From: Bacteroidota bacterium | GTDB lineage: Bacteria; Bacteroidota; Bacteroidia; B-17B0; Aurantibacillaceae | Assembly: GCA_947450025.1 (NCBI GenBank) | Contig: CANFTW010000008.1 | Span: 1-64,000 of the forward strand | DNA: 64,000 nucleotides | Reading direction: 5' to 3' | Part shown: positions 36,391-44,230 of the stretch, piece by piece | Layout of the letters: the number at the start of each line of letters is the position of its first letter | Position numbering within the stretch: position 1 is the stretch's first letter | Position numbers and translations under genes: made by a program | The notes under the pieces: generated by a model | What the model was told of the DNA's origin: nothing | The model's database searches: none | What the model saw: the letters and a program-made list of their open reading frames with translations, nothing else

Positions 36391-37122
36391 ATGCAAAAAG
36401 AGTGGTTCTCATCTTGGTTTGATACACCTTATTATCATATCCTTTATAAAAATAGGGATTATTCTGAGGCGTCATTATTTATGGATACAATCTCTGATTT
36501 CTTGAAATTAAAATCTAATGATGTGTGCTGGGATTTATGCTGTGGAAAAGGTAGGCATAGCATACATTTGAATAAAAAAGGGTTTTCTGTGATTGGAACT
36601 GATTTATCAGAACAAAGCATTATAGAGGCAAATAAAAGTGCAAATAACACTTTGGAGTTTTATACGCATGATATGCGTAAGTTGTTTCGTACGAATTATT
36701 TTGATGTGGTGTTTAATGTGTTTACCAGTTTTGGCTATTTTGAAAAACGAGAAGATGATTTGAACGTGTTTAATGCAGTTCAGAAATCTTTAAAGCCTAA
36801 TGGATTATTTGTATTTGATTATTTAAATTCTGAATTCGTCAAAAATCAATTAATTGAATCTGATTTAAAATCTATTGATGGAATTGATTTCTCTATTTCT
36901 AAAAAAATCGTGAATAATACCGTTATTAAACACATTGATTTTTCAAACCAAGGACATGAATTTCATTATGAAGAACGGGTCAAATTGTTTGATAAATCTT
37001 ATTTTGATAATTTAGCTAAAGAATGTGGTTTGACAATCTTACATACTTTTGGTAATTACGAATTGCAAGAGTTTAATGCACCTACTTCTCCGCGTTTAAT
37101 TTTAGTATTACAAAAAAAATGA
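36391..37122 (+). CDS. class I SAM-dependent methyltransferase
   Basis: 243 residues from the ATG at 36391 (MQKEWFSSWFDTPYYHILY); the in-frame TTG at 36382 lies inside the promoter box. Motif I is VCWDLCCGKGRHSIHL (about 43-58), with the acidic GTDLSEQSI next and DVVFNVFTSFGYFE as motif II. The N-terminal WFDTPYYHILYKNRD signature is shared by a Bacteroidota group of Methyltransf_11/25 proteins of unknown substrate. It overlaps the ZIP gene by 4 bp (ATGA), so the two are translationally coupled, and priA follows directly. Confidence 0.86.
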   Translation: MQKEWFSSWFDTPYYHILYKNRDYSEASLFMDTISDFLKLKSNDVCWDLCCGKGRHSIHLNKKGFSVIGTDLSEQSIIEANKSANNTLEFYTHDMRKLFRTNYFDVVFNVFTSFGYFEKREDDLNVFNAVQKSLKPNGLFVFDYLNSEFVKNQLIESDLKSIDGIDFSISKKIVNNTVIKHIDFSNQGHEFHYEERVKLFDKSYFDNLAKECGLTILHTFGNYELQEFNAPTSPRLILVLQKK

Positions 37123-37865
37123 GTCTTTGGTTATTAACGATATTATTGTCACTACCTGTTTTAATAACGGGGTTTGTTTTTTTGTCTTTAAAAATTAAGC
37201 CACAAAACCTACGTTTTTTATTAGCATTTAGTGCGGCTTATTTATTTGCTATTTCTGTCACGCATTTATTACCTGAGTGTTATGAAGGTACTAATACCAA
37301 AACAATAGGCATATTTATTTTAATTGGTTTTTTTATACAAATTGTTCTAGAATATTTTAGTGCTGGTATTGAGCATGGTCATACGCATGCGCATTCTCAT
37401 TCTTGCGAAAAGCATTTGCCTTTTGGAATGATTACTGGCTTGTATTTACATTCCTTATTAGAAGGATTGCCTATCTATCAAAGTGGTATTATTGAAGCAA
37501 ACACCCATGCAGTATTATCGACTCAGCAATCTTTAGTTTTTGGAATTACTATTCATAATATCCCCATCGCTATTGCTTTTGTAACCTTATTATTAGAACA
37601 CAAAACATCTAAACTAAAAACAATTTTATTGTTATTAGGCTTTGCATTAATGGCTCCTCTTGGCTGTTTAATAAGTTATATACTAAATTCTATCGGAGTT
37701 CAAAATTACGATGGATTTTTAAAATTATCGTTTGCATTAGTCATAGGTATTTTCCTGCACATATCCACTGCTATTATGTTTGAAACAGGAGAAAATCATC
37801 GATACAATTTAGCTAAAATCATGTCGATGATAGCTGGTGTGTTTTTGGCCGCTTTAATTAGTTAA
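37119..37865 (+). CDS. ZIP family metal (zinc) transporter
   Basis: 248 residues with eight membrane segments. The His-rich loop GHTHAHSHSCEKH (about 88-100) between segments 3 and 4 is typical of ZIP. The transport-site residues appear in TGLYLHSLLEGLPIY (His, Glu) and TIHNIPIAIAF (His-Asn). The first membrane segments include a conserved SVTHLLPECYEG. It would import zinc or a related divalent metal across the inner membrane. It overlaps the methyltransferase by 4 bp and priA by 1 bp, forming a compact three-gene unit. Confidence 0.9.
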   Translation: MSLWLLTILLSLPVLITGFVFLSLKIKPQNLRFLLAFSAAYLFAISVTHLLPECYEGTNTKTIGIFILIGFFIQIVLEYFSAGIEHGHTHAHSHSCEKHLPFGMITGLYLHSLLEGLPIYQSGIIEANTHAVLSTQQSLVFGITIHNIPIAIAFVTLLLEHKTSKLKTILLLLGFALMAPLGCLISYILNSIGVQNYDGFLKLSFALVIGIFLHISTAIMFETGENHRYNLAKIMSMIAGVFLAALIS

Positions 37866-40372
37866 TGATGGAGAGTAACGATACATTATTTATAGATGTG
37901 ATTGTTCCGCTATCTGTAGCTAATAAATTTACGTATCGTATTCCAAAAGACATGAATGAGTTTATCGCGGTTGGTAAACGCGTCATTGTTCAGTTTGGAA
38001 AATCTAAATTTTACACAGGCATTGTTTATGCCATTCACTCAAATCCACCTAAGGATTATGTGGCTAAGTATATTGAAACTATTTTAGATGATGAGCCTAT
38101 TGTTACTGATGCTCAGTTGAAATTATGGGACTGGATAGCGCATTATTATTTGTGTAATCCTGGTGACGTGATGAATGCAGCTTTACCAAGTGGTTTAAAA
38201 TTAAGCAGTACGTCTCATATTACCTTAAATCCAGAGTTTAGTTTGGATGAAATGCCCTATGATTTTTTTACTGATAAAGAGCATACGGTTTTAGAAGCAC
38301 TTCAAACTTCGGCCTCTTTGAGTTTTGAAGATGTGAGTGTGATGCTTTCTATTAAAACAGTTCAGGTATTTATTAGTAAGCTAATTAAAAAAGGGGCAAT
38401 TGTTATTTACGAAGAAATTAAAGATAAATACAAACCTAAACTGGTAGACTATATTGGAGTTAATCCTGATTTATTAACGAATGAATTAAAACTCAAGGAA
38501 GTTTTAGATACTCTAGAAAAAAAAGCCTTTAAACAAGCAGAGGTATTATTATCGGTTTTACATTTGCTTAAGACAGATGAAACCGCTAAACAATTAGGCT
38601 TAGTGAAGAAGTCAATACTTTTAAAATCCTTTGACACCTCTGTTATTAAGGGCTTAGTAAAAAAAGAAATTTTCATTGAAACTGAATTAGAAACGAGTCG
38701 CTTGTTATTTGATCACAAAGAAAAAACAAATAAGACTTTAAACGATTTTCAAATACAAGCCGTAAAAGACATTGAACAGCAATTCGAAACCAAACAAGCT
38801 GTTTTATTACATGGGGTCACGGGTAGTGGAAAAACAGAAATTTATTCTAATTTAATTGATAAAGTGATTGCACAAGGGAAGCAAGTCTTGTATTTAGTCC
38901 CCGAAATTGCTTTAACTACTCAGCTAATTAATCGTATACGAGCAGTGTTTGGAAATTCAGTTGGTATCTATCATTCTAAGTTTAGCGAAAACGAACGTGT
39001 TGAAATATGGGATTCTATTTTACATGAAAATGATTCTAGGCAGGATGCTAAACATTTTGATATTGTTTTAGGAACACGCTCTGCGTTATTTTTACCATTT
39101 AATCATTTAGGCTTAATTATTATTGATGAGGAACATGATAATTCTTATAAGCAACAAGACCCTGCACCTCGCTATCATGCGCGTGATGCAGCCATGTACT
39201 TAGCTAATTTGCATCAGGCAAAGGTATTATTAGGTACAGCCACTCCTTCTTTTGAAAGTTATTACAATGCTTTACATCAAAAGTTTGGATTAGTGAGAGT
39301 TGCAGAACGCCATGGGAATGCCACCATGCCTCATATGGTGGTGTGTGATTTAAAAAAGGAAACGCAGCAGCAACAAAATAAATCTATTTTCTCTCACCAA
39401 TTAGTAGATGCGATTACACAAGCCCTCGCTAAAAAAGAGCAGGTAATTTTATTTCAAAATCGAAGAGGCTTTGCTCCTTACACAGAATGTACGAGTTGTA
39501 ATTGGATACCGCATTGCACGCATTGTGATGTGGCTTTAATTTACCATAAACAATCAAATAAATTAAGTTGCCATTATTGTGGTTATTCCATGCAACCTCC
39601 AACTAGTTGTGGTGCTTGCGGAAACAATAATTTAAAATATAAAGGTTTTGGTACCGAGAAAATTGAAGAAGAAATTGAAATTCTTTTCCCCTCGGCTAAA
39701 GTAGCTCGTATGGATTTAGATACCACACGTAGTAAATATGCCTATAAGCAATTAATTGATGAATTTGAATTAGGCAATATTGATATTTTAGTTGGCACAC
39801 AAATGGTTACCAAAGGCTTAGATTTTGATCATGTGAGTGTGGTTGGGGTGTTAAATGTGGATAGCGTCTTAAATTTCCCTGATTTCAGATCTTTTGAAAA
39901 AGCATATCAGTTAATTGTGCAAGTAAGTGGTAGGGCAGGGCGTAAGGATAAAAAAGGAACGGTGTATATTCAAACAAATCAGCCAGAGCATTCAGTGATT
40001 AATCATGTGTTAGCCGATAATTATTTGCAGTTCTATCAATCGCAAATTCATGAACGTGAGCAATTTCATTATCCACCGTTTACGCGAGTGATTGAATTGT
40101 CGGTAGTTTCTAAAGAGGTGAATGTGGTGAATGATATTGCTCAACAACTCGCTAATCAGTTAAAGCCATTATTTGGAGGCATGATGTTGGGACCAGAATT
40201 TCCTTTAGTGGCTAAAATAAAAGACCAATACCATAAACGGATTCTTTTAAAAATCAATCGCGAATATTCGCCGACTCAAGTGCGTAATTTATTGAAACAA
40301 GAAATTGATATTCTTCAATACAACAATAAAAAAAGTCTTTATCGATTACAGATAGATGCTGATCCGGTTTAG
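37865..40372 (+). CDS. priA: primosomal replication restart helicase PriA
   Basis: 835 residues. The N-terminal DNA-binding part (VIVPLSVANKFTYRIP) precedes the motor: Walker A GVTGSGKT (317-324), motif II DEEH (421-424) and TATPSFESYY. A zinc-binding insert with paired cysteines (CTSCNWIPHCTHC and CHYCGYSMQPPTSCGACG) lies near 541-590. The late helicase motifs GTEKIEEEIEILFP and VSGRAGRK are intact. PriA reloads the replisome at stalled forks. The start ATG shares one base with the ZIP stop; a second ATG follows immediately. A 350-bp non-coding stretch follows. Confidence 0.96.
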   Translation: MMESNDTLFIDVIVPLSVANKFTYRIPKDMNEFIAVGKRVIVQFGKSKFYTGIVYAIHSNPPKDYVAKYIETILDDEPIVTDAQLKLWDWIAHYYLCNPGDVMNAALPSGLKLSSTSHITLNPEFSLDEMPYDFFTDKEHTVLEALQTSASLSFEDVSVMLSIKTVQVFISKLIKKGAIVIYEEIKDKYKPKLVDYIGVNPDLLTNELKLKEVLDTLEKKAFKQAEVLLSVLHLLKTDETAKQLGLVKKSILLKSFDTSVIKGLVKKEIFIETELETSRLLFDHKEKTNKTLNDFQIQAVKDIEQQFETKQAVLLHGVTGSGKTEIYSNLIDKVIAQGKQVLYLVPEIALTTQLINRIRAVFGNSVGIYHSKFSENERVEIWDSILHENDSRQDAKHFDIVLGTRSALFLPFNHLGLIIIDEEHDNSYKQQDPAPRYHARDAAMYLANLHQAKVLLGTATPSFESYYNALHQKFGLVRVAERHGNATMPHMVVCDLKKETQQQQNKSIFSHQLVDAITQALAKKEQVILFQNRRGFAPYTECTSCNWIPHCTHCDVALIYHKQSNKLSCHYCGYSMQPPTSCGACGNNNLKYKGFGTEKIEEEIEILFPSAKVARMDLDTTRSKYAYKQLIDEFELGNIDILVGTQMVTKGLDFDHVSVVGVLNVDSVLNFPDFRSFEKAYQLIVQVSGRAGRKDKKGTVYIQTNQPEHSVINHVLADNYLQFYQSQIHEREQFHYPPFTRVIELSVVSKEVNVVNDIAQQLANQLKPLFGGMMLGPEFPLVAKIKDQYHKRILLKINREYSPTQVRNLLKQEIDILQYNNKKSLYRLQIDADPV

Positions 40373-40722
40373 AAAATTACTTTCTTATTGGAGGTGCCAA
40401 TTATACATCAGCCGTTTGCCAATAAAAACCAATTTTTTAGGCGTTTATTTTATTTTTCAACCATTATTGAATCATGACATGAAGCAACAAATCGTACAAA
40501 TTATGCTAGTTTTGTGTTTTTATATGAAAAAATAAATTTCTGTGTTTTTATAACTATCTGATAATCATTTGAAAAAATACATTGAAACCAAAACGAAACC
40601 GATTTGAAACCGAAAAAAAATGAAATTACTTTTTTACTGTATTAATTTGTTTTAATTTGAAATAATAAGCAACCGATTACCTTCAAATTACTTTTTATTG
40701 CAGTAACCCTTAACAATGATAT
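40373..40722. other. 350-bp intergenic region with operator-like repeats
   Basis: No gene is visible in this stretch on either strand. It holds a direct repeat TGTGTTTTTATA (40513-40524 and 40541-40552), the three GAAACC repeats at 40584-40611, and an AT-rich stretch with TTAATTTG at 40642-40649 that resembles the segment ahead of the LamG gene at 42121. It is therefore probably the promoter and operator of the regulator gene at 40723. Confidence 0.6.
40584..40611 (+). promoter_or_regulatory. triple 11-bp-spaced GAAACC repeat, putative operator
   Basis: GAAACC occurs at 40584-40589, 40595-40600 and 40606-40611, exactly 11 bp apart, about one helical turn, so all three face the same side of the DNA. 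Each is preceded by T or C. The same arrangement recurs at 42039-42066 ahead of the next gene. A protein-binding site is the simplest reading. Confidence 0.7.
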
Positions 40723-42003
40723 ATGACCTATTTTTTAAAAAAATGCTTTTTGTTGATTTTAAGTATTGCCACCACTTTATGTAGTTTTGCGCAAACCTTA
40801 ACGCCTAAACAAGACCAATTTATTCGCAAAACCATTGCCACGCAATATGGTGATATGTATAACAAAGAAGTATTAGAAAAAGGACAGGATGTATTTGCAA
40901 TTGTTGGTAAAGATACGATATATAACCCGCATGGATATCATTATGTATTTAAATTAGCAAGTGATACAGCCCAGCGTCTCGATCATTGTGTATGGCATGG
41001 AGGAAATTTTAGGCGATTTTTATTTGCTTATGACGATAATTTGTATGCCTTAGGTGGCTATGGTTTTTTTAACACAAATAATAATTTAGAATATTTTAAT
41101 GCTAAAATTCAAGAGTGGTCTTTTAAACCCACTTTTGGGCAAGTACCACCTTATATTTTAGGCTTGTGTTTTAAAAAAGGGGATACAGTATATAGCCTGA
41201 ACAATTTAAAAAGCGGAAATGGCACCTCGCCTGATGTATATGATACCTGTGTGTATCAATTGAATTTAAAAACCATGAACTGGGAAGCCTTTACAATGCA
41301 AGATAGATGCCCTAGTTTTAATGGGGTTACTTATTATCTTAAAGACTATGTATTTCAGCTTGGTTTTACTAATCAATCATTATTAGTTAAATCAGCCGAA
41401 ATGAAATATTTATTAATAAATAATGAAGATTACGGTTTTTTGAGAGCTTATAACTTTAAGAGAATACGCTACAATTCAATTGACTTAAGATCATTAGGCA
41501 CATCACATGATACGCTTTTTGACAACATTGATTTTGATACCATATGGCAAAAAAATAAAGCAAAAGCCAAATCATTTAATTTAAAACCCATTGCAAAAGC
41601 ATCAAACACACAAAGCCTAACGTGGTTATATGTAGTAATGGGAGCCACCATGTTGTGTTTACTTGCCTTATTAATTTATATCAAACGTCAAGCTGTAAAT
41701 ACCCAAATGACATTAACCGAGGAAGATGTTTTAATAGAGCATGAACCCAAAACCTCGTCATTAAACACTGAATTGCCAATCGATTTATATGCGCTATTAT
41801 GCCAAAGCGATAAAACCATTTTAGTGACGGAAGAGTTGGATGAATTATTGGGCATTGCTCATTTAGAGCCCGACAGTAAAAAATTAAAACGCCACCGTTT
41901 ATTAAGTGAACTCGAAAAAAATCATCCCGGATTTATTAGCCGAACAAAAGATCCTATTGATAAACGACGTTTTACCTACCAACTTACCAAACCTACTCAT
42001 TAA
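40723..42003 (+). CDS. candidate transmembrane one-component regulator: Kelch-like sensor, TM helix, winged-helix-like tail
   Basis: 426 residues. A signal peptide (about 1-23, cut before Gln24) is followed by a periplasmic part with Kelch-like strands (NLYALGGYGFFNTNNN at 106-121, then EYFNAKIQEWSF). One membrane helix lies at about 300-320 (WLYVVMGATMLCLLALLIYI), then KRQ. The cytoplasmic tail (about 350-424) reads as two or three helices plus a wing: ELDELLGIAHL, SKKLKRHRLLSELEK, then ISRTKDPIDKRRFTYQL, similar to winged-helix regulators. No kinase or receiver domain is present. Triple GAAACC repeats precede both this gene and its downstream neighbour, suggesting autoregulation plus one target. 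The regulator role is inference. Confidence 0.66.
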   Translation: MTYFLKKCFLLILSIATTLCSFAQTLTPKQDQFIRKTIATQYGDMYNKEVLEKGQDVFAIVGKDTIYNPHGYHYVFKLASDTAQRLDHCVWHGGNFRRFLFAYDDNLYALGGYGFFNTNNNLEYFNAKIQEWSFKPTFGQVPPYILGLCFKKGDTVYSLNNLKSGNGTSPDVYDTCVYQLNLKTMNWEAFTMQDRCPSFNGVTYYLKDYVFQLGFTNQSLLVKSAEMKYLLINNEDYGFLRAYNFKRIRYNSIDLRSLGTSHDTLFDNIDFDTIWQKNKAKAKSFNLKPIAKASNTQSLTWLYVVMGATMLCLLALLIYIKRQAVNTQMTLTEEDVLIEHEPKTSSLNTELPIDLYALLCQSDKTILVTEELDELLGIAHLEPDSKKLKRHRLLSELEKNHPGFISRTKDPIDKRRFTYQLTKPTH

Positions 42004-42038
42004 GCTATAAGCTTGATAATCACCGATACTAATTAATT

Positions 42039-42066
42039 GAAACCGTTTTGAAACCGAAACGAAACC
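42039..42066 (+). promoter_or_regulatory. second triple GAAACC repeat, putative operator of the LamG gene
   Basis: GAAACC at 42039-42044, 42050-42055 and 42061-42066, again with exact 11-bp spacing and the same orientation as the set at 40584. A shared TTAATTTG follows at 42088-42095, and the ATG is 54 bp after the last repeat. The linker bases differ from the first set, so the hexamers look selected rather than recently copied. Confidence 0.7.
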
Positions 42067-42120
42067 AATAAACTTGGGATTTCATGTTTAATTTGTTTTT
42101 AAATTTAAAAAGTAAATAAC

Positions 42121-43383
42121 ATGAAAAAAATAATGATTTTAGTAATGACTGCCTTTTGCAGTTTAAGTGCTTTGGCACAAACCGTCCCTGCTTATGTTCC
42201 GAGCAATGGTTTAGTGGGTTGGTGGCCTTTTAATGGCAATGCTATTGATGAAAGTATTAATAGCAACAATGGTATAGTTAATGGCGCAACCTTAACTACT
42301 AATAGATTTGGAATTGCAAATAGTTCCTATAGCTTTGATGGAGTAGATGATTTAATCGACATTAATAACATAACAAATACTATTAATGATTGGTCTATTT
42401 CTTTTTGGTTTAATTCTTTGAATAGTTCTATTTTTGGAATTCAAAATCCATTAGGAATTGGACCGCCTATGGCAACATATGGTGGGGCTGGATTTTCGAT
42501 TTATGGAGGAGTCGCCCCAGGACAATGTCCAATATTTAATTCGATCCCAAATAAAATGTTAATATGTGATAATACTCAAACCTGTGGTAATTTAATTTTT
42601 GCTGATACGTGGTTAAATAATATTTGGTATAATATTACTATTTTGAAAGTAAATACAACTTATTCTATTTATGTTAATGGTATATTAAATGTAACTGGTA
42701 CAATAAACAATATTAGTCCAACAGAATTACATTTTGGAAACAAAGCTCAATTAACATTTCAATATTTTAGTGGTAAATTAGATGATATCGGTATTTGGGA
42801 TCGTGCCTTAACACAGCAAGAAATTACTAATTTATATAATTCTTGCACTCAAACTTCAATAGCATCTCAACCAACCAATCAAACAATTTTATCGGGTACT
42901 AATGCTGTCTTTACAGTATCAGAGACTACTGGTGCATTATTGCAATGGCAAACTAATTTAGGTCTAGGGTATCAAAATTTAAGCAATGCGGGTCAGTATA
43001 GTGGAGTTAATACCCAAACCCTTACAATAAGTAATGTCAGTGCTAGCAATACTAACCAAACTTTTAGATGTATAGTTGGAACAGGTTCTTGTAGCGATAC
43101 AACTGATGTTGTTGCCTTGAGTTTATCTCCAGTAAGCATTGAAGAATTAGCTTTATTGAAAAACATCGAAGTATATCCTAATCCAACTAGCTCCCAGGTA
43201 AATATTAATACTGACGCTAAATTTTCATCTATTCAAATTATAAATAGTGTAGGTCAATTAGTATTTACTAAAGAGGCAAGTTATACCTTGGATGTATCCT
43301 CATTAAGCCATGGTATTTATTTTATCAAATTATACAATGAGCAAGGTCAACTTTTAAAGGCTTCAAAATTTGTAAAAGAGTAA
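42121..43383 (+). CDS. T9SS-exported LamG-domain protein
   Basis: 420 residues. The signal peptide is MKKIMILVMTAFCSLSALA, cut before Gln20. A LamG/concanavalin-like domain (about 32-242) begins GLVGWWPFNGNAIDES, has SYSFDGVDDLIDI near 70-82 and ends KLDDIGIWDRALTQQEI. An Ig-like stretch follows (about 245-340, TNQTILSGTNAVFTVSETTG, with a Cys pair). The last 72 residues from IEVYPNPTSSQVNI to the Lys-Glu end form the T9SS sorting tail. It is probably a surface glycan-binding or adhesion protein. The triple GAAACC repeat upstream ties it to the regulator gene before it. A terminator follows at 43405. Confidence 0.9.
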   Translation: MKKIMILVMTAFCSLSALAQTVPAYVPSNGLVGWWPFNGNAIDESINSNNGIVNGATLTTNRFGIANSSYSFDGVDDLIDINNITNTINDWSISFWFNSLNSSIFGIQNPLGIGPPMATYGGAGFSIYGGVAPGQCPIFNSIPNKMLICDNTQTCGNLIFADTWLNNIWYNITILKVNTTYSIYVNGILNVTGTINNISPTELHFGNKAQLTFQYFSGKLDDIGIWDRALTQQEITNLYNSCTQTSIASQPTNQTILSGTNAVFTVSETTGALLQWQTNLGLGYQNLSNAGQYSGVNTQTLTISNVSASNTNQTFRCIVGTGSCSDTTDVVALSLSPVSIEELALLKNIEVYPNPTSSQVNINTDAKFSSIQIINSVGQLVFTKEASYTLDVSSLSHGIYFIKLYNEQGQLLKASKFVKE

Positions 43384-43403
43384 ATGCGCTTACCGTTACT
43401 AAA

Positions 43404-43497
43404 CAAAAAACCCGAAGTATTTACTTCGGGTTTTTTAATGATAGTTAAAACTTTCTAAACTTATAAAGTTCCTCTTAATGCTTGCTCTCTTTCAATC
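43404..43497. repeat. direct repeat copy 1: displaced hppD 3' end and terminator
   Basis: 94 bp matching 44111-44230 except for a 25-bp deletion between two AACTTTC repeats, a one-base T-run difference and a few substitutions. On the reverse strand it still encodes residues 376-386 of HppD (IEREQALRGTL and stop), with one synonymous change (Leu TTG to TTA). Confidence 0.88.
43405..43436. terminator. bidirectional terminator, copy 1
   Basis: AAAAAACCCGAAGTA (43405-43419) and its exact complement TACTTCGGGTTTTTT (43422-43436) form a hairpin with A/T tails on both sides. It can end both the LamG gene (+) and the ORF6N gene (-). It is nearly identical to the terminator at 44112. Confidence 0.88.
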
Positions 43498-44036
43498 TAT
43501 TTTTTCGGTAATTTATAGCCAATTTTAGTCCTTGGTTTTGCTGTCTCTTTTTTTGCTGTTAGTTCATCAAAGTATTGAAAAACAACATCTATATTTTTTG
43601 TATTATTATCTGTTTTCTTTTCTAGTTTCTCTATTGCTAAACGTATTTCAGTGTTATCCATCAATAATTGTCTGATACGAGCAAAAACTCGCATAATTTG
43701 AATATTAACATATATAGCTCTATCACTGCTCAATACTCCTGATAGCATTGCTAAACCTTGTTCTGTGAAAACTAATGGTAGTTTTCGTGTACCGCCCCAA
43801 CTTGATGTCACATGTTGTGATATCAAGTTTTCAAATTCAGGTTCTGTTAACTGAAACATAAAATCATCAGGAAAGCGTTTTATATTTCTTTTTACTTGCT
43901 GGTTTAAAACCCTTGTTTCTACTTGGTATAATTCAGCTAAATCTCTATCTAGCATCACTTTTTGGTTTCTAATAATATAAATCTTATTTGTAACTACATC
44001 GTCAGGAATTAGTTGTAAATTTTCTTTTTCTGGCAT
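43497..44036 (-). CDS. ORF6N domain protein (phage antirepressor-like)
   Basis: 179 residues. The ORF6N domain spans about 10-95: IYIIRNQKVMLDRDLAELYQ, TRVLNQQVKRNIKRFPDDFM and FTEQGLAMLSGVL. It is followed by a helical, coiled-coil-like segment and a basic tail, KIGYKLPKK. ORF6N domains are DNA-binding modules first described in phage regulators and are common as lone genes in Bacteroidota. No other phage gene is nearby. The stop TAG aligns with the Ser375 codon TCG of the duplicated hppD end, and the next codons continue in the HppD frame, so the gene's stop lies at the repeat junction. Target and role are unknown. Confidence 0.88.
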   Translation of the reverse strand: MPEKENLQLIPDDVVTNKIYIIRNQKVMLDRDLAELYQVETRVLNQQVKRNIKRFPDDFMFQLTEPEFENLISQHVTSSWGGTRKLPLVFTEQGLAMLSGVLSSDRAIYVNIQIMRVFARIRQLLMDNTEIRLAIEKLEKKTDNNTKNIDVVFQYFDELTAKKETAKPRTKIGYKLPKK

Positions 44037-44110
44037 TTTCTTTTAAATTATAAAAGCAAAGTAAAGTAATAAAATAGCAGCATGTTGCCACAAAATATAG
44101 CAATATAAAG

Positions 44111-44230
44111 CAAAAAACCCGAAGTATTTACTTCGGGTTTTTTTAATTATAGTTAAAACTTTCTTAACTTTTTAACCTTCCAACTTTCTAAACTTATAAA
44201 GTTCCTCTCAATGCTTGCTCTCTTTCAATC
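44111..44230. repeat. direct repeat copy 2: functional hppD 3' end and terminator
   Basis: 120 bp including the last 11 codons of hppD, a short spacer and the terminator. It pairs with 43404-43497. The 25-bp segment missing from copy 1 lies between AACTTTC repeats in this copy, so copy 1 is probably the degraded one. Confidence 0.88.
44112..44143. terminator. bidirectional terminator of hppD, copy 2
   Basis: AAAAAACCCGAAGTA (44112-44126) pairs exactly with TACTTCGGGTTTTTT (44129-44143). It lies just after the hppD stop on the reverse strand and upstream of the ORF6N gene. Confidence 0.87.

Larger units (their letters stand above)
43404..44230. mobile_element. putative insertion unit: ORF6N gene flanked by duplicated hppD 3' ends
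   Basis: Two direct copies of the hppD tail plus its terminator (43404-43497 and 44111-44230) bracket a single ORF6N gene; the offset between copies is 707-733 bp. The layout resembles an element that entered the 3' end of hppD and restored it with its own copy. No integrase or transposase is present, so a past tandem duplication is the alternative. Confidence 0.45.

Noticed and set aside
40584-40611. GAAACC repeats as a CRISPR array
   Set aside because: Units are 6 bp with 5-bp linkers and only three copies, and no cas gene is near; the helical phasing and the second set at 42039 fit an operator.
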